Positions 1 through 9,771 of a stretch of 64,000 bases of DNA are shown here, piece by piece (position 1 is the first letter of the stretch; the number at the start of each line of letters is the position of its first letter). Position numbers and translations under genes: made by a program. The DNA comes from a virus. The notes under the pieces are model-generated. The model saw nothing but the letters and a program-made list of their open reading frames with translations. It did no database searches and was not told where the DNA came from. Location of the stretch: IMG/VR virus record IMGVR_UViG_3300020183_000016, positions 61,741 to 125,740 of that record; one strand, given 5' to 3'.

Positions 1-1
1 A

Positions 2-667
2 AATGATTGTCCTTTAAGTGCCCAAACTGATTTCAGTATAGGTGAAGAAACTTTGTATTCTTTAGTAGAACAAAAACCAATATATCCGACTAGTGATGAG
101 ATAAATAACATTAAAAATCAAATACGTAATAAAGAGATTGAAATTGCGATTGCAAACCAACAATTAAATTTATTAAATAGTAAATTATGTTCTTTAAATT
201 TACAGGATACTAATACACCTAATTTAAGTGTTAGTATTTCAGAAATTAATTTAGAGATAAGTGAAAAAAATAATTTAATAACACAACTTAATAATCAATT
301 AACTGAGTTATTAGATAACCTATCTCAGTTAGAGACTGAATATATAGAACAACAAAATAATTATTTAAATAATTTTATGAGTTGTAGTGGCATAACACAA
401 TCATTGATACAGGCGCAAAATAATCTTTCTAATTTTACGCCAGGTACTACATCATATGAAAGACAAAGAAACTTTATTGCGGGACTTAGGAATAAATATG
501 ATAAATGTGTTAGAAAAGCGAATACATTAATTAGTGATTATAATACAGTTTTTATTACACAGATTTATGATAGTAATGAATATGAAGGAAATGTTACTAT
601 TTTGGGTGATCCAGATTGGGAAGAGGGTGGTCCTTTTTATAATCAAGAATTAATTCATAATTGTTAG
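2..667 (+). CDS. Coiled-coil phage structural protein (5' partial)
   Basis: The reading frame is open from base 2, so the start lies outside the window; the TTG at 53 is only the first in-frame start-like codon. The visible protein is rich in Asn, Gln, Leu and Glu, with long heptad-like stretches suggesting a coiled coil over roughly the first 120 visible residues, then a short non-helical tail with two cysteines. It sits directly upstream of a tail fibre and large tail genes, so a fibre, connector or other virion role is likely. I do not recognise the family. Confidence 0.6.
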   Translation, partial: NDCPLSAQTDFSIGEETLYSLVEQKPIYPTSDEINNIKNQIRNKEIEIAIANQQLNLLNSKLCSLNLQDTNTPNLSVSISEINLEISEKNNLITQLNNQLTELLDNLSQLETEYIEQQNNYLNNFMSCSGITQSLIQAQNNLSNFTPGTTSYERQRNFIAGLRNKYDKCVRKANTLISDYNTVFITQIYDSNEYEGNVTILGDPDWEEGGPFYNQELIHNC

Positions 668-686
668 TAATAATGTTGTAAAGATA

Positions 687-698
687 ATATTTATAAAT
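687..698 (+). promoter_or_regulatory. Putative phage promoter element (ATATTTATAAAT)
   Basis: This AT-rich motif ends 12 bases before the fibre gene start. Near-identical motifs lie upstream of 5478, 18377, 21798, 24237, 25860 and 30148. A phage late promoter element is inferred from recurrence and position only; in a genome this AT-rich some copies may be chance. Confidence 0.4.
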
Positions 699-709
699 AA
701 AAGAATAAA

Positions 710-2527
710 ATGGCAAAACAAAGACTAACCGATAGAATAATAACTAACAGTGTAGGATTAAACGATCTTATTCATGTAGTGAAAACAGGTGATACTTCAC
801 AAAATCCTGCGGGTTCTTCATATGCATCAACTATTGGGGTATTATTATCTTCTATTAGTGGTGGAACAGTAACAGGTAATTATTTACCTTTAAGTGGTGG
901 AACAGTATCGGGGGCAACAAATTTTACAAATGGATTAACTGCGAATACTATATCTACCACTAATTTATTAGTTAACGGTGTTCAGATAACTGGTGATACT
1001 TACGTTACGGGTGGTACATATTCTAGCGGGACATTAACATTTACTAATAATCAAAATAATAGTTTTCAAGTTACAGGAGTTACATCATCTGGTGGAAGTG
1101 GAACGTTTACTGGAAATACTTCTGCAACATGTATAACTGATTTATATTTAACAAATTTACACGGATGCTCACCGATAACTGTACATGATGAAGTTCGGTC
1201 TATCGGATCAACATCAACGGGAATATTAAGTTTTTCATTTGGTGACGGAGTTACTGCTTCAGGAGATTATTCTCACGCTGAAGGGTATTTAACAATTGCT
1301 TCTGGAACAAGTTCTCACGCTGAAGGTAGTGAAACAATTGCATTAGGAGATTATTCTCACGCTGAAGGGTATTTAACAATTGCATCAGGAGATTATTCTC
1401 ACGCTGAAGGGTATTTAACAATTGCTTCTGGAACAAGTTCTCACGCTGAAGGTGGATTAACAATTGCTTCTGGAACAAGTTCTCATGCTGAAGGGTATTT
1501 AACAATTGCATTAGGAGATTATTCTCACGCTGAAGGTAGTGAAACAATTGCATTAGGAGATGCTTCTCACGCTGAAGGGTATTTAACAATTGCATCAGGA
1601 GATTATTCTCACGCTGAAGGTAGTGAAACAATTGCATTAGGAGATGCTTCTCACGCTGAAGGGTATTTAACAATTGCATCAGGAGATTATTCTCACGCTG
1701 AAGGGTATTTAACAATTGCTTCTGGAACAAGTTCTCACGCTGAAGGTGGATTAACAATTGCTTCTGGAACAAGTTCTCATGCTGAAGGGTATTTAACAAT
1801 TGCATCAGGAGATTATTCTCACGCTGAAGGTAGTGAAACAACGGCATCAGGATTATATTCTCATGCTGAGGGTATAGGTACCATCGCTTACGAAGATTAC
1901 CAGCATGTGTCAGGTAGATTTAATAATACCTCAAATGCAAGCCAATATTTTATAATAGGTGGGGGAACGTCAAATGTTGCTAGGGCAAATCTTTTAAGGG
2001 TTAGTAGTAATGGTAATTTAAATATTGCTGGAACATTAACAATGTCTTCTGCTGACTATGCTGAATATTTTGAATCGTTATCAGGTGATTCATTACCTTT
2101 TGGTACGGTAGTAGAATTAGTAGGTAAAAAAATAAAAGTTTGTGAAAACCCAAATAACGCAATAGGGGTAATTTCATCTAAGCCTTTGATATTAGGGAAT
2201 GCAGAAGAAGGTACTGCCGATGAGTGGATCGATAAATACGAAAAAGATGAATGGGGTAGACATATTATGGAAGATGTTGAGGCAGAAATTCCTGTTGGGG
2301 TGGATTCGAAAAATAAAATTATATATAAAAAAACCACTCAAACAGTTAAGAAAATATCAGTTAAATACAATCCTAATATACCGTATATTCCTAGATCAGA
2401 AAGACCTGAATGGAATATTGTAGGTTTATTAGGGCAGATAAGAATTCTTAAAAATCAACAAATACCTTCTAGATGGATTAAAATGGAAGATATAAATGAT
2501 GAAATTGCACTTTATTTAGTTAGATAA
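710..2527 (+). CDS. Tail fibre / receptor-binding protein with SHAEG repeats and autocleaving chaperone-like C-terminus
   Basis: This 605-residue protein has a Gly/Thr/Ser-rich N-terminal shaft (about 1-187), fifteen 14-residue repeats each opening with SHAEG (188-397), and a C-terminal domain from about residue 445 beginning near ADYAEYFE. The repeats match the left-handed beta-roll seen in trimeric autotransporter heads (YadA/Hep_Hag type), which form elongated trimers. The C-terminal block resembles the Peptidase_G2 intramolecular-chaperone domain of phage appendage proteins, which in known members cleaves itself off after trimer folding. The gene lies between other tail genes with short gaps. 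The likely role is host binding; the receptor cannot be inferred. Confidence 0.85.
   Translation: MAKQRLTDRIITNSVGLNDLIHVVKTGDTSQNPAGSSYASTIGVLLSSISGGTVTGNYLPLSGGTVSGATNFTNGLTANTISTTNLLVNGVQITGDTYVTGGTYSSGTLTFTNNQNNSFQVTGVTSSGGSGTFTGNTSATCITDLYLTNLHGCSPITVHDEVRSIGSTSTGILSFSFGDGVTASGDYSHAEGYLTIASGTSSHAEGSETIALGDYSHAEGYLTIASGDYSHAEGYLTIASGTSSHAEGGLTIASGTSSHAEGYLTIALGDYSHAEGSETIALGDASHAEGYLTIASGDYSHAEGSETIALGDASHAEGYLTIASGDYSHAEGYLTIASGTSSHAEGGLTIASGTSSHAEGYLTIASGDYSHAEGSETTASGLYSHAEGIGTIAYEDYQHVSGRFNNTSNASQYFIIGGGTSNVARANLLRVSSNGNLNIAGTLTMSSADYAEYFESLSGDSLPFGTVVELVGKKIKVCENPNNAIGVISSKPLILGNAEEGTADEWIDKYEKDEWGRHIMEDVEAEIPVGVDSKNKIIYKKTTQTVKKISVKYNPNIPYIPRSERPEWNIVGLLGQIRILKNQQIPSRWIKMEDINDEIALYLVR
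1271..1900 (+). repeat. Fifteen tandem 42-bp coding repeats (SHAEG units)
   Basis: Fifteen 42-bp units encode SHAEG followed by nine variable residues such as YLTIASGDY, SETIALGDA or GLTIASGTS. Units 3-7 match units 10-14 in order with small changes, which shows a block duplication with a seven-unit (294-bp) period. Units are near-identical at DNA level in the middle and diverge at the 3' end, as expected for arrays that grow and shrink by recombination. Confidence 0.95.
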
Positions 2528-2530
2528 AAT

Positions 2531-5437
2531 ATGGCGAGTATTAGAGGTAAAATAATAAATCCCATTTTAATGGGTGGTGAAGTTATAAATGAAATAGAAA
2601 CACCTGTTGAAGTTAGAATTGGTACAGATATGACTTATCAGGCATCTTCACTATCTACATTTTTAGAAACAAGAACTGCATTATTCTTACCTTTAGATTT
2701 ATCTAGAATAGATAATATTTTTACTTTTTCTAAACCAGAAAAATACGGGCAATCTATTTTTAGAAATTTGTTAACAGAAAAGACATTAACATTATTTTTA
2801 TCAGGTAATAGTAGCGATACTATATTACCAATACCAATATACCCAAATAACCAAATAAGGTATATTGATGGAGGTAAAACTTATCAATTACTTTCGAGTA
2901 GAAGTGAAAGTCAAAATTTTGGGTGGGAGCCTGTAAGTAACAGAGAAATGTATAGTCATATTGAAAGATCAGACTTTGATAGTTTTGATTTCCCACAAAT
3001 TACTATGAGAGGTGTTAGAAAAATACCTGCAACTTCTGCCGATACATTATGTGGACCAGTAACATATACAGGTTATACGTATGATAGATTAAATTATAAC
3101 TGGTTATTTGGGCAAAATGCGGGAATAGATTTTAATAATATTATAAACGGTAATGAACCTATACCGATCACAGGATCAATGGTTTCACAAGAAGGTGTTT
3201 CATCTATATCTAATGAAAAAGGTAGTCTTTTATTTTATACTAATGGAGAGACTATATATACTAGTGCAAATACTATAATGTTAAATGGTACAGGTTTATC
3301 TAGTTCTGGAACATCTACACAATCTTCTATCATTGTACCTAGATCAAACTCAAATAAATATTTTGTATTTACTACTGACTATAATGGATCACCAAATGGT
3401 TTTGAATACTCAGTAGTAAATATGGATTTACAAAATGGACAAGGTGAGGTTGAGACTAAAAATATTAAACTCATCAATTCACCTTTGACTGAAAAAGTTA
3501 CTGCATGTAATCATAGTAATGGGGAGGATTTTTGGGTAATTACACATACTAGTGGTGACACTAATTACTACGTTTATAGTGTTAATTCTTTAGGTTTAAG
3601 TGGTCCAATAGTATCGAATATAGGTAGTGTTCATAATAGTGCGAGAGGTTATATGAAAACATCTCCTGATGGTTCTAAATTAATTTCTCTATTATATGAT
3701 GAAGATATAATAGATATTTTAGATTTTGAATCCTCTGCAGGAACTTTATCTAATCTAATAACTATAACAGGAATGACTTTCGATGTTGGACCTTATGGTT
3801 TAGAATTTTCATCGGATTCCTCTAAATTTTATGTTTCAGAAGGTGCGGGTGAAAAGATATATCAGTTTGATTTATCTTATACATCATCTACTGAGATTTT
3901 AGAAAATGTAATAACTATTGCAAATGTAACAGGATCTAGTTTAGGGGCATTACAAATGGCACCTGATGAAAGAATATATGTTGCAGATTATAATAGTAAT
4001 AATTTACATATTATACATAGACCAAATGGATTAGGAGTTCAGTGTAATTTTGAACAAAATGCGTTTAATTTAAATACTCCACAAATAACAGGTACAACTT
4101 CTTATTGGGGATTACCGAATATAGTTACTACTAAATCATTATCTTGTGATAGATGTGTTTATATAACACCTAGAAGTAGAACAGGTTTTTCTTTCGAACT
4201 TTTAGTGAATAATATAAATGGTGTGATTGAAACTAATAAGTTATCTTTTTACGGTGAAGTTTATAAATATAACCAAAGTAGTGGATTTTTTGATACTTCT
4301 GCATTATATAATTTTTCACTCCCATATGTAGATTTAACTGGAAATACTGGAAATACAATATTTATACCCTCTTTAAATATAGGTGAAGGTGAATTCTTAA
4401 TTAAACCTTATTGGAGTTATGATGTAAACACATTTTTAGCTAAACAACAGTTAGTAAGAAAAAATAGTGTTGATACATATAAGAGGGGAAATTTATATGG
4501 TTTATATTATCCAGAAACAGATTGGTATTTTATAAATTTATTTGAGGCAGAAATACCTACATTTAATGATAATAAAGCACCGTCAGCACCTTCATTGAAT
4601 TCATTGGTGGTTTCCACACAATTCACTGAAACTGGTACTACTGAATATAGTATACAAGGTTTATCCGATCCAATAGTAAGCTATAATGGTTCTGTATTAG
4701 CAAAAAATATAGAATATAGTGCAAATACAACCGCATCAACACCATACATAAAATTATTATTTACACCATTAGATAAACAAATTTTAACTTACGCATTCAT
4801 AACCGATGGTAAGGCTAACGATTTATTTGGTGATATTTACACTATTACAACCCCAATAGTTAGTGGTGCAACTGGGACACAATCTACTACTGATAGAGTA
4901 TTTTATAATACAACTACAAATAAGTATGAATTTTATTTAGTTAGTGTACCTAATAGTGATTCAGTTTTATCTTTAAATGGTTCTGTTTTAACTAAAGATA
5001 TAGAATATTATCCATCAGTTAGTGATGCAAGAAGAATTATTTTAGAAGAAAATTTAAGTATAGGTGATATACTACAAGCATTTTATGTACCTACCGCACC
5101 TGCAAATGGAGGAATTTCAACAAACAACCCTATATTGAGTTGGTCAATTAACTCAGCACCACTAAGTCTTAATGGTAAATTCACTGTTGAGGTTACTGAC
5201 CCATTAGATATAAATTTCCAAAATATCATTTATAGTGAAGTAGTTGAATATGTAGTGGGGTTAAAAACATATAGTTTAAATTTAACATTGACAAATGCTA
5301 GTGCGGGTGATAAATTTATATATAGGGTAAAAAATGAAAAATTTTATACCCCTATTATAGGTGAAACAATATATAGTGTTAATTATAGTAGTATAAATAA
5401 TATAGAAATACTAACAAATGCAGGTAACACATATTAA
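2531..5437 (+). CDS. Large tail protein with a Bacteroidota-type beta-propeller domain
   Basis: This 968-residue protein starts three bases after the fibre gene. Residues about 220-545 contain repeated blade-like segments (GSLLFYTNG, STQSSIIVPRSNSNKYFVF, MKTSPDGSKLISLL, LEFSSDSSKFYVSE, MAPDERIYVADYN) typical of the YncE/WD40-like propellers in secreted, gliding-associated proteins of Bacteroidota. A CxxC pair (SCDRC) closes the propeller. The C-terminal half has two similar beta-rich segments around a LSLNGSVL / VSYNGSVLAKNIEY motif, probably Ig-like or fibre modules. A role in adsorption to the host surface is inferred from context. Confidence 0.7.
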   Translation: MASIRGKIINPILMGGEVINEIETPVEVRIGTDMTYQASSLSTFLETRTALFLPLDLSRIDNIFTFSKPEKYGQSIFRNLLTEKTLTLFLSGNSSDTILPIPIYPNNQIRYIDGGKTYQLLSSRSESQNFGWEPVSNREMYSHIERSDFDSFDFPQITMRGVRKIPATSADTLCGPVTYTGYTYDRLNYNWLFGQNAGIDFNNIINGNEPIPITGSMVSQEGVSSISNEKGSLLFYTNGETIYTSANTIMLNGTGLSSSGTSTQSSIIVPRSNSNKYFVFTTDYNGSPNGFEYSVVNMDLQNGQGEVETKNIKLINSPLTEKVTACNHSNGEDFWVITHTSGDTNYYVYSVNSLGLSGPIVSNIGSVHNSARGYMKTSPDGSKLISLLYDEDIIDILDFESSAGTLSNLITITGMTFDVGPYGLEFSSDSSKFYVSEGAGEKIYQFDLSYTSSTEILENVITIANVTGSSLGALQMAPDERIYVADYNSNNLHIIHRPNGLGVQCNFEQNAFNLNTPQITGTTSYWGLPNIVTTKSLSCDRCVYITPRSRTGFSFELLVNNINGVIETNKLSFYGEVYKYNQSSGFFDTSALYNFSLPYVDLTGNTGNTIFIPSLNIGEGEFLIKPYWSYDVNTFLAKQQLVRKNSVDTYKRGNLYGLYYPETDWYFINLFEAEIPTFNDNKAPSAPSLNSLVVSTQFTETGTTEYSIQGLSDPIVSYNGSVLAKNIEYSANTTASTPYIKLLFTPLDKQILTYAFITDGKANDLFGDIYTITTPIVSGATGTQSTTDRVFYNTTTNKYEFYLVSVPNSDSVLSLNGSVLTKDIEYYPSVSDARRIILEENLSIGDILQAFYVPTAPANGGISTNNPILSWSINSAPLSLNGKFTVEVTDPLDINFQNIIYSEVVEYVVGLKTYSLNLTLTNASAGDKFIYRVKNEKFYTPIIGETIYSVNYSSINNIEILTNAGNTY

Positions 5438-5453
5438 TAATATGAAATTTAGA

Positions 5454-5466
5454 ATATTTATTAAAA
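5454..5466 (+). promoter_or_regulatory. Putative phage promoter element (ATATTTATTAAAA)
   Basis: The motif ends 12 bases before the ATG of the tail gene at 5478. It matches the elements before 18377 and 24237 closely. Confidence 0.4.
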
Positions 5467-5477
5467 AATAGAGGAAA

Positions 5478-7721
5478 ATGAGTTATATAAATAAACAAAG
5501 TACAACATTAGTAAGAGTAAAATTAACTGATAGTGGTAGAGAACAGTTAGCTAAAGGACAATTAACTTTTGCCAATTATATAATTGGTGATTCAGAAGTG
5601 GATTATAATTATGTGAAGGGTTGGAAGGAATTTGTTCCATCTATAGGTGCGTCAACGGGAGAATTTTATTTTGTTGAGGCAGATGGTAACATACAAAAAA
5701 ATATTTTTTCAAAAGTATTGAGACCTAAAGACGATAATCCCTTTTTCTCTACGTTCCTACTTAACCAAAGTAATCAATTCGTTTATCCTTTAAATCAACA
5801 AAGTAATATACAATTAATAAAAGGTATTGTCACTAACGAAGCTGAAGACAGAGGATTCTTTTCTGGGTCAACTGTTGATACAGGTTTAGTTGCTCAAACA
5901 GGAAGTAAATTTATAAAAGAAAGTGGAACAATTGATTTAGGTAAATTTGACGGTTCTGCCGATTTTACAACTTACACACAAGGTATTTTAGTTTTAGATT
6001 CTCCACTAACTGCAACTAGTGTAAACGATTACATAGTATTTAGATTTAGTAACCCTACATTAGGAAATGTTACTGGTGATACTATGACTGGTGCGACAGT
6101 TAACACCACATATAATATTACGTATTTAAGTGGGTCAACAATTAGAGTAGATAGAACTTTACCTACATTAAGTGCATATTCAGGTACAATAATTACTTAT
6201 TATACAATTCCAGGTGGTGATAACCCTACTGATGATTATTATGGTTTAAATTCATTATCCGCTTATTGGAATACAGGTACGTTGTCATTTGATAGTAGTT
6301 GCGATATTTGTGTGGAAAATATACCCGTTTGGAATATGAATAATGTTTGGACAGAAAATCCTGCAGGGTTATTTAAAGACTCACCGATTAATTTTCATGA
6401 ACACAATTTATTTGGTTCAGAACATTATACAGGTACAAAACAATATTTAGGGTATAATGAAAATTTAGTTTGTGATACAAATGATGCAACATCTATTTGT
6501 GGTGTAAATCAAGCATTAAGTTATATTGATCCGTATAGGAAATCAATTTCTATTATACATTATACAAACAGTTGTATTTCTAATTTTTATGGTGAACAAT
6601 TTTATATTGATCAAGAAACAGGTAAATTATTAAATTTAGATATACCTGTAATGTGGCATAGAAGAAATGATGTTGGTTCAGGAAGTGGAACAACATTAGG
6701 GATGAGATTTACATCTGACACAATTAAAAAAACATTATCATCTAATAATGATATTGAATATTATGATCTTATCGAATTTAGTGGTATGTCAGTAACTCCT
6801 ACATTACCATTAGTTGTGGGTAAAGTCTTCCCTCAATTACAGATAGTAGTTATAGATAATGAGGAATTAGTTGCAGCAATGTCTTATAGGTCAAATAGAA
6901 ATTATACTTTACCTGATTTATCAGCGGAATTAATTTCACCAATAAATGGAAATTGTACTGGATCTTTAAAAGCGGGAGAAAGGATGTATTTAACATATTG
7001 GTTAGAAAATGTTGGTACAGGTACAACAGGTACCACCACAGTTACTACACCAATTTTACCTTGTCAAAGATATATTGTAATTGATAATGATACTAATTCT
7101 GATAAAGATGTTCAATTTAGAATTAATAATGTTGGACAACTACCTTATATGAGAAAAAGAGAAAATGTCTTATATGATGGATATGGATTTTTTGCGGATA
7201 CTTTTAAAGTATTATCTCAAGTAATTAACATTAGTACACAAACTAGACCTTTACCTTCTAATTGGAAAGTTGTTGATTTTACGTCTACAAACATAACAGG
7301 TAATAGTGGTGAAACTATAAATCCATTGTTATTCGAAAACCAAAATCCCAATATTACAGGATTTATTTTAACAGGATCTTTATATACAGGTGCCACTACA
7401 TTTAACTTAGGTGCGGAATTAGATTTAACAAATGCAAGTTATTACGATAGAATGACTTTTGGTGATGAAAGATTATTTTATGGTAACCTTAGAACACATA
7501 TAGGTGCAACAATATATAAATCATTATTTAATATTAATATTGATGGAGCATCCATCGCATCAAGTAGTAACCCTACTTTTGAATTTGGGGATGATAGATA
7601 TGTGAGTGAAATAGGTATTTTAGATAATAATCAAAATTTAGTTTTAGTTGGTAAGTTGTCTAGACCGATAAGAATTTCGGATTCTACAACTGCGTCAATA
7701 GAATTAACAATAGACTTTTAA
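5478..7721 (+). CDS. Tail/baseplate structural protein, paralogue of the next gene
   Basis: This is a 747-residue protein whose first ~45 residues (YINKQST, VKLTDSGREQLAKGQ, FANYIIGDSEVDYNY) align with those of the gene at 7734. The rest is beta-rich, with many Thr/Gly/Asn turns, a SCDIC motif near residue 275 and no transmembrane segment. The shared N-terminus suggests that both proteins dock on the same virion partner and carry different outer domains. The exact position in the tail cannot be read from sequence. Confidence 0.65.
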   Translation: MSYINKQSTTLVRVKLTDSGREQLAKGQLTFANYIIGDSEVDYNYVKGWKEFVPSIGASTGEFYFVEADGNIQKNIFSKVLRPKDDNPFFSTFLLNQSNQFVYPLNQQSNIQLIKGIVTNEAEDRGFFSGSTVDTGLVAQTGSKFIKESGTIDLGKFDGSADFTTYTQGILVLDSPLTATSVNDYIVFRFSNPTLGNVTGDTMTGATVNTTYNITYLSGSTIRVDRTLPTLSAYSGTIITYYTIPGGDNPTDDYYGLNSLSAYWNTGTLSFDSSCDICVENIPVWNMNNVWTENPAGLFKDSPINFHEHNLFGSEHYTGTKQYLGYNENLVCDTNDATSICGVNQALSYIDPYRKSISIIHYTNSCISNFYGEQFYIDQETGKLLNLDIPVMWHRRNDVGSGSGTTLGMRFTSDTIKKTLSSNNDIEYYDLIEFSGMSVTPTLPLVVGKVFPQLQIVVIDNEELVAAMSYRSNRNYTLPDLSAELISPINGNCTGSLKAGERMYLTYWLENVGTGTTGTTTVTTPILPCQRYIVIDNDTNSDKDVQFRINNVGQLPYMRKRENVLYDGYGFFADTFKVLSQVINISTQTRPLPSNWKVVDFTSTNITGNSGETINPLLFENQNPNITGFILTGSLYTGATTFNLGAELDLTNASYYDRMTFGDERLFYGNLRTHIGATIYKSLFNINIDGASIASSSNPTFEFGDDRYVSEIGILDNNQNLVLVGKLSRPIRISDSTTASIELTIDF

Positions 7722-7733
7722 ATTTTTAAAAAA

Positions 7734-9029
7734 ATGGGATTCATAAATAGTGCAACCACAGTAACAATTAGAGCTAGATTAACTAATCTTGGTAGACAAA
7801 GATTATTAACTGGTAGTAATACAATTTTCTCACACTTTATTTTGGGGGATTCTGATGCAAATTACAATACAGAAAGTAAATTAAATACGGGTAGAATTCC
7901 TGCGGATAGTGGTGATTTAGGTAGTGGGAATAATACAAATGATAATATTTCTGAAAATTTAGGTATTAATAGTAAATTGTTTGTAACTGTCGCACCAACC
8001 ATAAAAAAATCTGTTGAAGCTAATTCCGCTAAGGTAAATATAGTAACTAATGAAATAGGTGAAACTACTGTTAGCGGTTCTAATTTGACTTATGTTCAAA
8101 TAGATAGAATCGATACATTCAGTCAAAATACTAACTATTTTAAAAGTTTATCATTACCCATTAAACCTAAGACAGTAAACATTTATACGGGAACAACTTC
8201 ACAAAATGGGGGATGGTTAGACACACCTTTCAGCGGTTTAGGTATGACAAAAGTTTTATTAGGTGTAATTAATAATAGTCAGTATGGTGAGATAATAGAT
8301 GGGAAAAGTGTAAAAATTAATTTACCTGTTTATACTGGTTTTACTACTGGAGGAACGCCAACGGGTATAACAACCTATGAAATATATAGTACATACCCTA
8401 GAACTACAATACCTAAAACAGAATTAGATAATCAGTATATTGATGAAAGTAGTTATCCGCAATCCCTTTTTGGTAGAAAAATAAACGTTTCGTATTTAGT
8501 TTCTGATAAAATTAAAAAACCAAATAATAATACCTCAAAAAGTTGGTCAACTGGTTACGATACCTTTAAACCGTTTAGTTTGAATGGTAAAGAATTGATA
8601 AATGTGCAAACAGTATCATCTACAGGAATTTATGCAGATAAAATTGCGGGTGTTATATATTTAGATAAAGGTATTTTTGCAATAACTGATACGAATATAG
8701 TTAATAATATTGCAATTAATTTTAGTGGGGATACTGATACAAATATCATAAATAATAGTTTAGGACTTTACTATTATAGTGCTAGTACTTATAATACGGT
8801 TATCGATAGCATACAAAAAGATTTAGTACAGAATATTGTTTGTATTGCAGCTAGAGGTGAATTTTATAATTCACAAAATGAAACATTAACAGTTTATGAT
8901 GATGTTAGAATTAGTGAAGTTGCGATAACAGATATATCTGGAAATGTTTTAGCAATAGGTAAGACAGATAGACATATAGTTAAAAAGAAAAATGATTTTG
9001 TAGTTTTCGATGTACAAATTATAATATAA
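7734..9029 (+). CDS. Tail/baseplate structural protein sharing an N-terminal domain with its upstream neighbour
   Basis: This 431-residue protein begins 12 bases after the previous gene. Its N-terminus (FINSATTVTIRARLTNLGRQRLL, then FSHFILGDSDANYN) mirrors that of the 747-residue neighbour, and the C-terminal ends of both also resemble each other (DVRISEVAITDISGN here; DDRYVSEIGILDNNQN there). They therefore look like a duplicated pair differing by a large central insertion. It is likely a virion protein. Confidence 0.65.
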   Translation: MGFINSATTVTIRARLTNLGRQRLLTGSNTIFSHFILGDSDANYNTESKLNTGRIPADSGDLGSGNNTNDNISENLGINSKLFVTVAPTIKKSVEANSAKVNIVTNEIGETTVSGSNLTYVQIDRIDTFSQNTNYFKSLSLPIKPKTVNIYTGTTSQNGGWLDTPFSGLGMTKVLLGVINNSQYGEIIDGKSVKINLPVYTGFTTGGTPTGITTYEIYSTYPRTTIPKTELDNQYIDESSYPQSLFGRKINVSYLVSDKIKKPNNNTSKSWSTGYDTFKPFSLNGKELINVQTVSSTGIYADKIAGVIYLDKGIFAITDTNIVNNIAINFSGDTDTNIINNSLGLYYYSASTYNTVIDSIQKDLVQNIVCIAARGEFYNSQNETLTVYDDVRISEVAITDISGNVLAIGKTDRHIVKKKNDFVVFDVQIII

Positions 9030-9050
9030 CATTTTTTTATTAAAGTTTTT

Positions 9051-9683
9051 ATGAGTAGAATATTAGGATTGGATGTATCCACTAAAACAATAGGTATATC
9101 TTTATTTGAAGATAATGGTGATAACGGTAAATTACAATTATTAACTCACATAACACCTAAAGTTAAACCAAAACCCGTTGATAATATTGAATTATTAATC
9201 AAAAAGGCGCAAGTTTTTCAGTTTGATTTTTTAGAAAAGTATAGTGATATAGATATTAGTAGAGTAATCATAGAAGAACCTTTATTACAATCTAATAATG
9301 TAAATACGGTTTCCACACTATTACGATTCAATGGGATGATTTGTAGATCAGTTTATGAAGTCCTAAACATTGTTCCCGAATTTATATCGTCTTATGATGC
9401 CAGAAAATTTGCATTTCCTGATTTAATGCAAGTTAGAACACATAATAAAAAAGGTGAGGCGTATACTGAAAAAGATATTGATAAAAAACAACCTGTTTTG
9501 TTTGGTGCGTATCCTTGGGATACAGATAAAAAGGTAGTTATTTGGGAAAAAGTAAATGAAAGAGAACCTCAAATTATATGGATGTATGATAGACATCAAA
9601 AATTAACAAAAGAAAATTATGATATGACAGATGCATATACCTGTGTTTTAGGGCAAATGATGAAAGAGGGTAAGTGGAAGTAA
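9051..9683 (+). CDS. RuvC-like Holliday-junction resolvase (RNase H fold)
   Basis: The 210-residue protein shows the RuvC-family pattern: a first strand GLDVSTKTIGISLF with Asp8, an IIEEP motif with the second acidic residue near 75-76, and a C-terminal acidic pair in DMTDAY near 191-194. Family members cleave four-way DNA junctions with two metal ions, and phages use them to resolve branched replicative DNA before packaging. The gene sits at the junction between tail and replication genes and is followed by a terminator. The metal-binding residues appear intact. The length fits RuvC-like phage proteins. Confidence 0.75.
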   Translation: MSRILGLDVSTKTIGISLFEDNGDNGKLQLLTHITPKVKPKPVDNIELLIKKAQVFQFDFLEKYSDIDISRVIIEEPLLQSNNVNTVSTLLRFNGMICRSVYEVLNIVPEFISSYDARKFAFPDLMQVRTHNKKGEAYTEKDIDKKQPVLFGAYPWDTDKKVVIWEKVNEREPQIIWMYDRHQKLTKENYDMTDAYTCVLGQMMKEGKWK

Positions 9684-9710
9684 TATCGTTTAAATCACCG
9701 ATAATTTGAA

Positions 9711-9738
9711 GTATCGTCTTTTTAGGCGATATTTTTTT
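9711..9738 (+). terminator. Rho-independent terminator after the resolvase gene
   Basis: ATCGTC (9713-9718) pairs with GGCGAT (9725-9730), including one G-U pair, around a six-base loop, and a run of seven T follows from 9732. It separates the tail/RuvC unit from the primase promoter. Confidence 0.75.
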
Positions 9739-9757
9739 GCATATTAAAAAAAATTAT

Positions 9758-9765
9758 TATATTTG
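9758..9765 (+). promoter_or_regulatory. Bacteroidota-type promoter -7 element (TATATTTG)
   Basis: The element matches TAnnTTTG exactly and ends six bases before the primase ATG, just after a terminator. Transcription would begin within a few bases of the start codon. Confidence 0.6.
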
Positions 9766-9771
9766 TAATCG

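Noticed and set aside
1251-1847. A 198-codon minus-strand ORF with perfect repeats
   Set aside because: It is the antisense shadow of the 42-bp fibre repeats; a period divisible by three keeps the reverse frame open.
1271-1900. Possible CRISPR-like array
   Set aside because: Units are contiguous, coding and without unique spacers.
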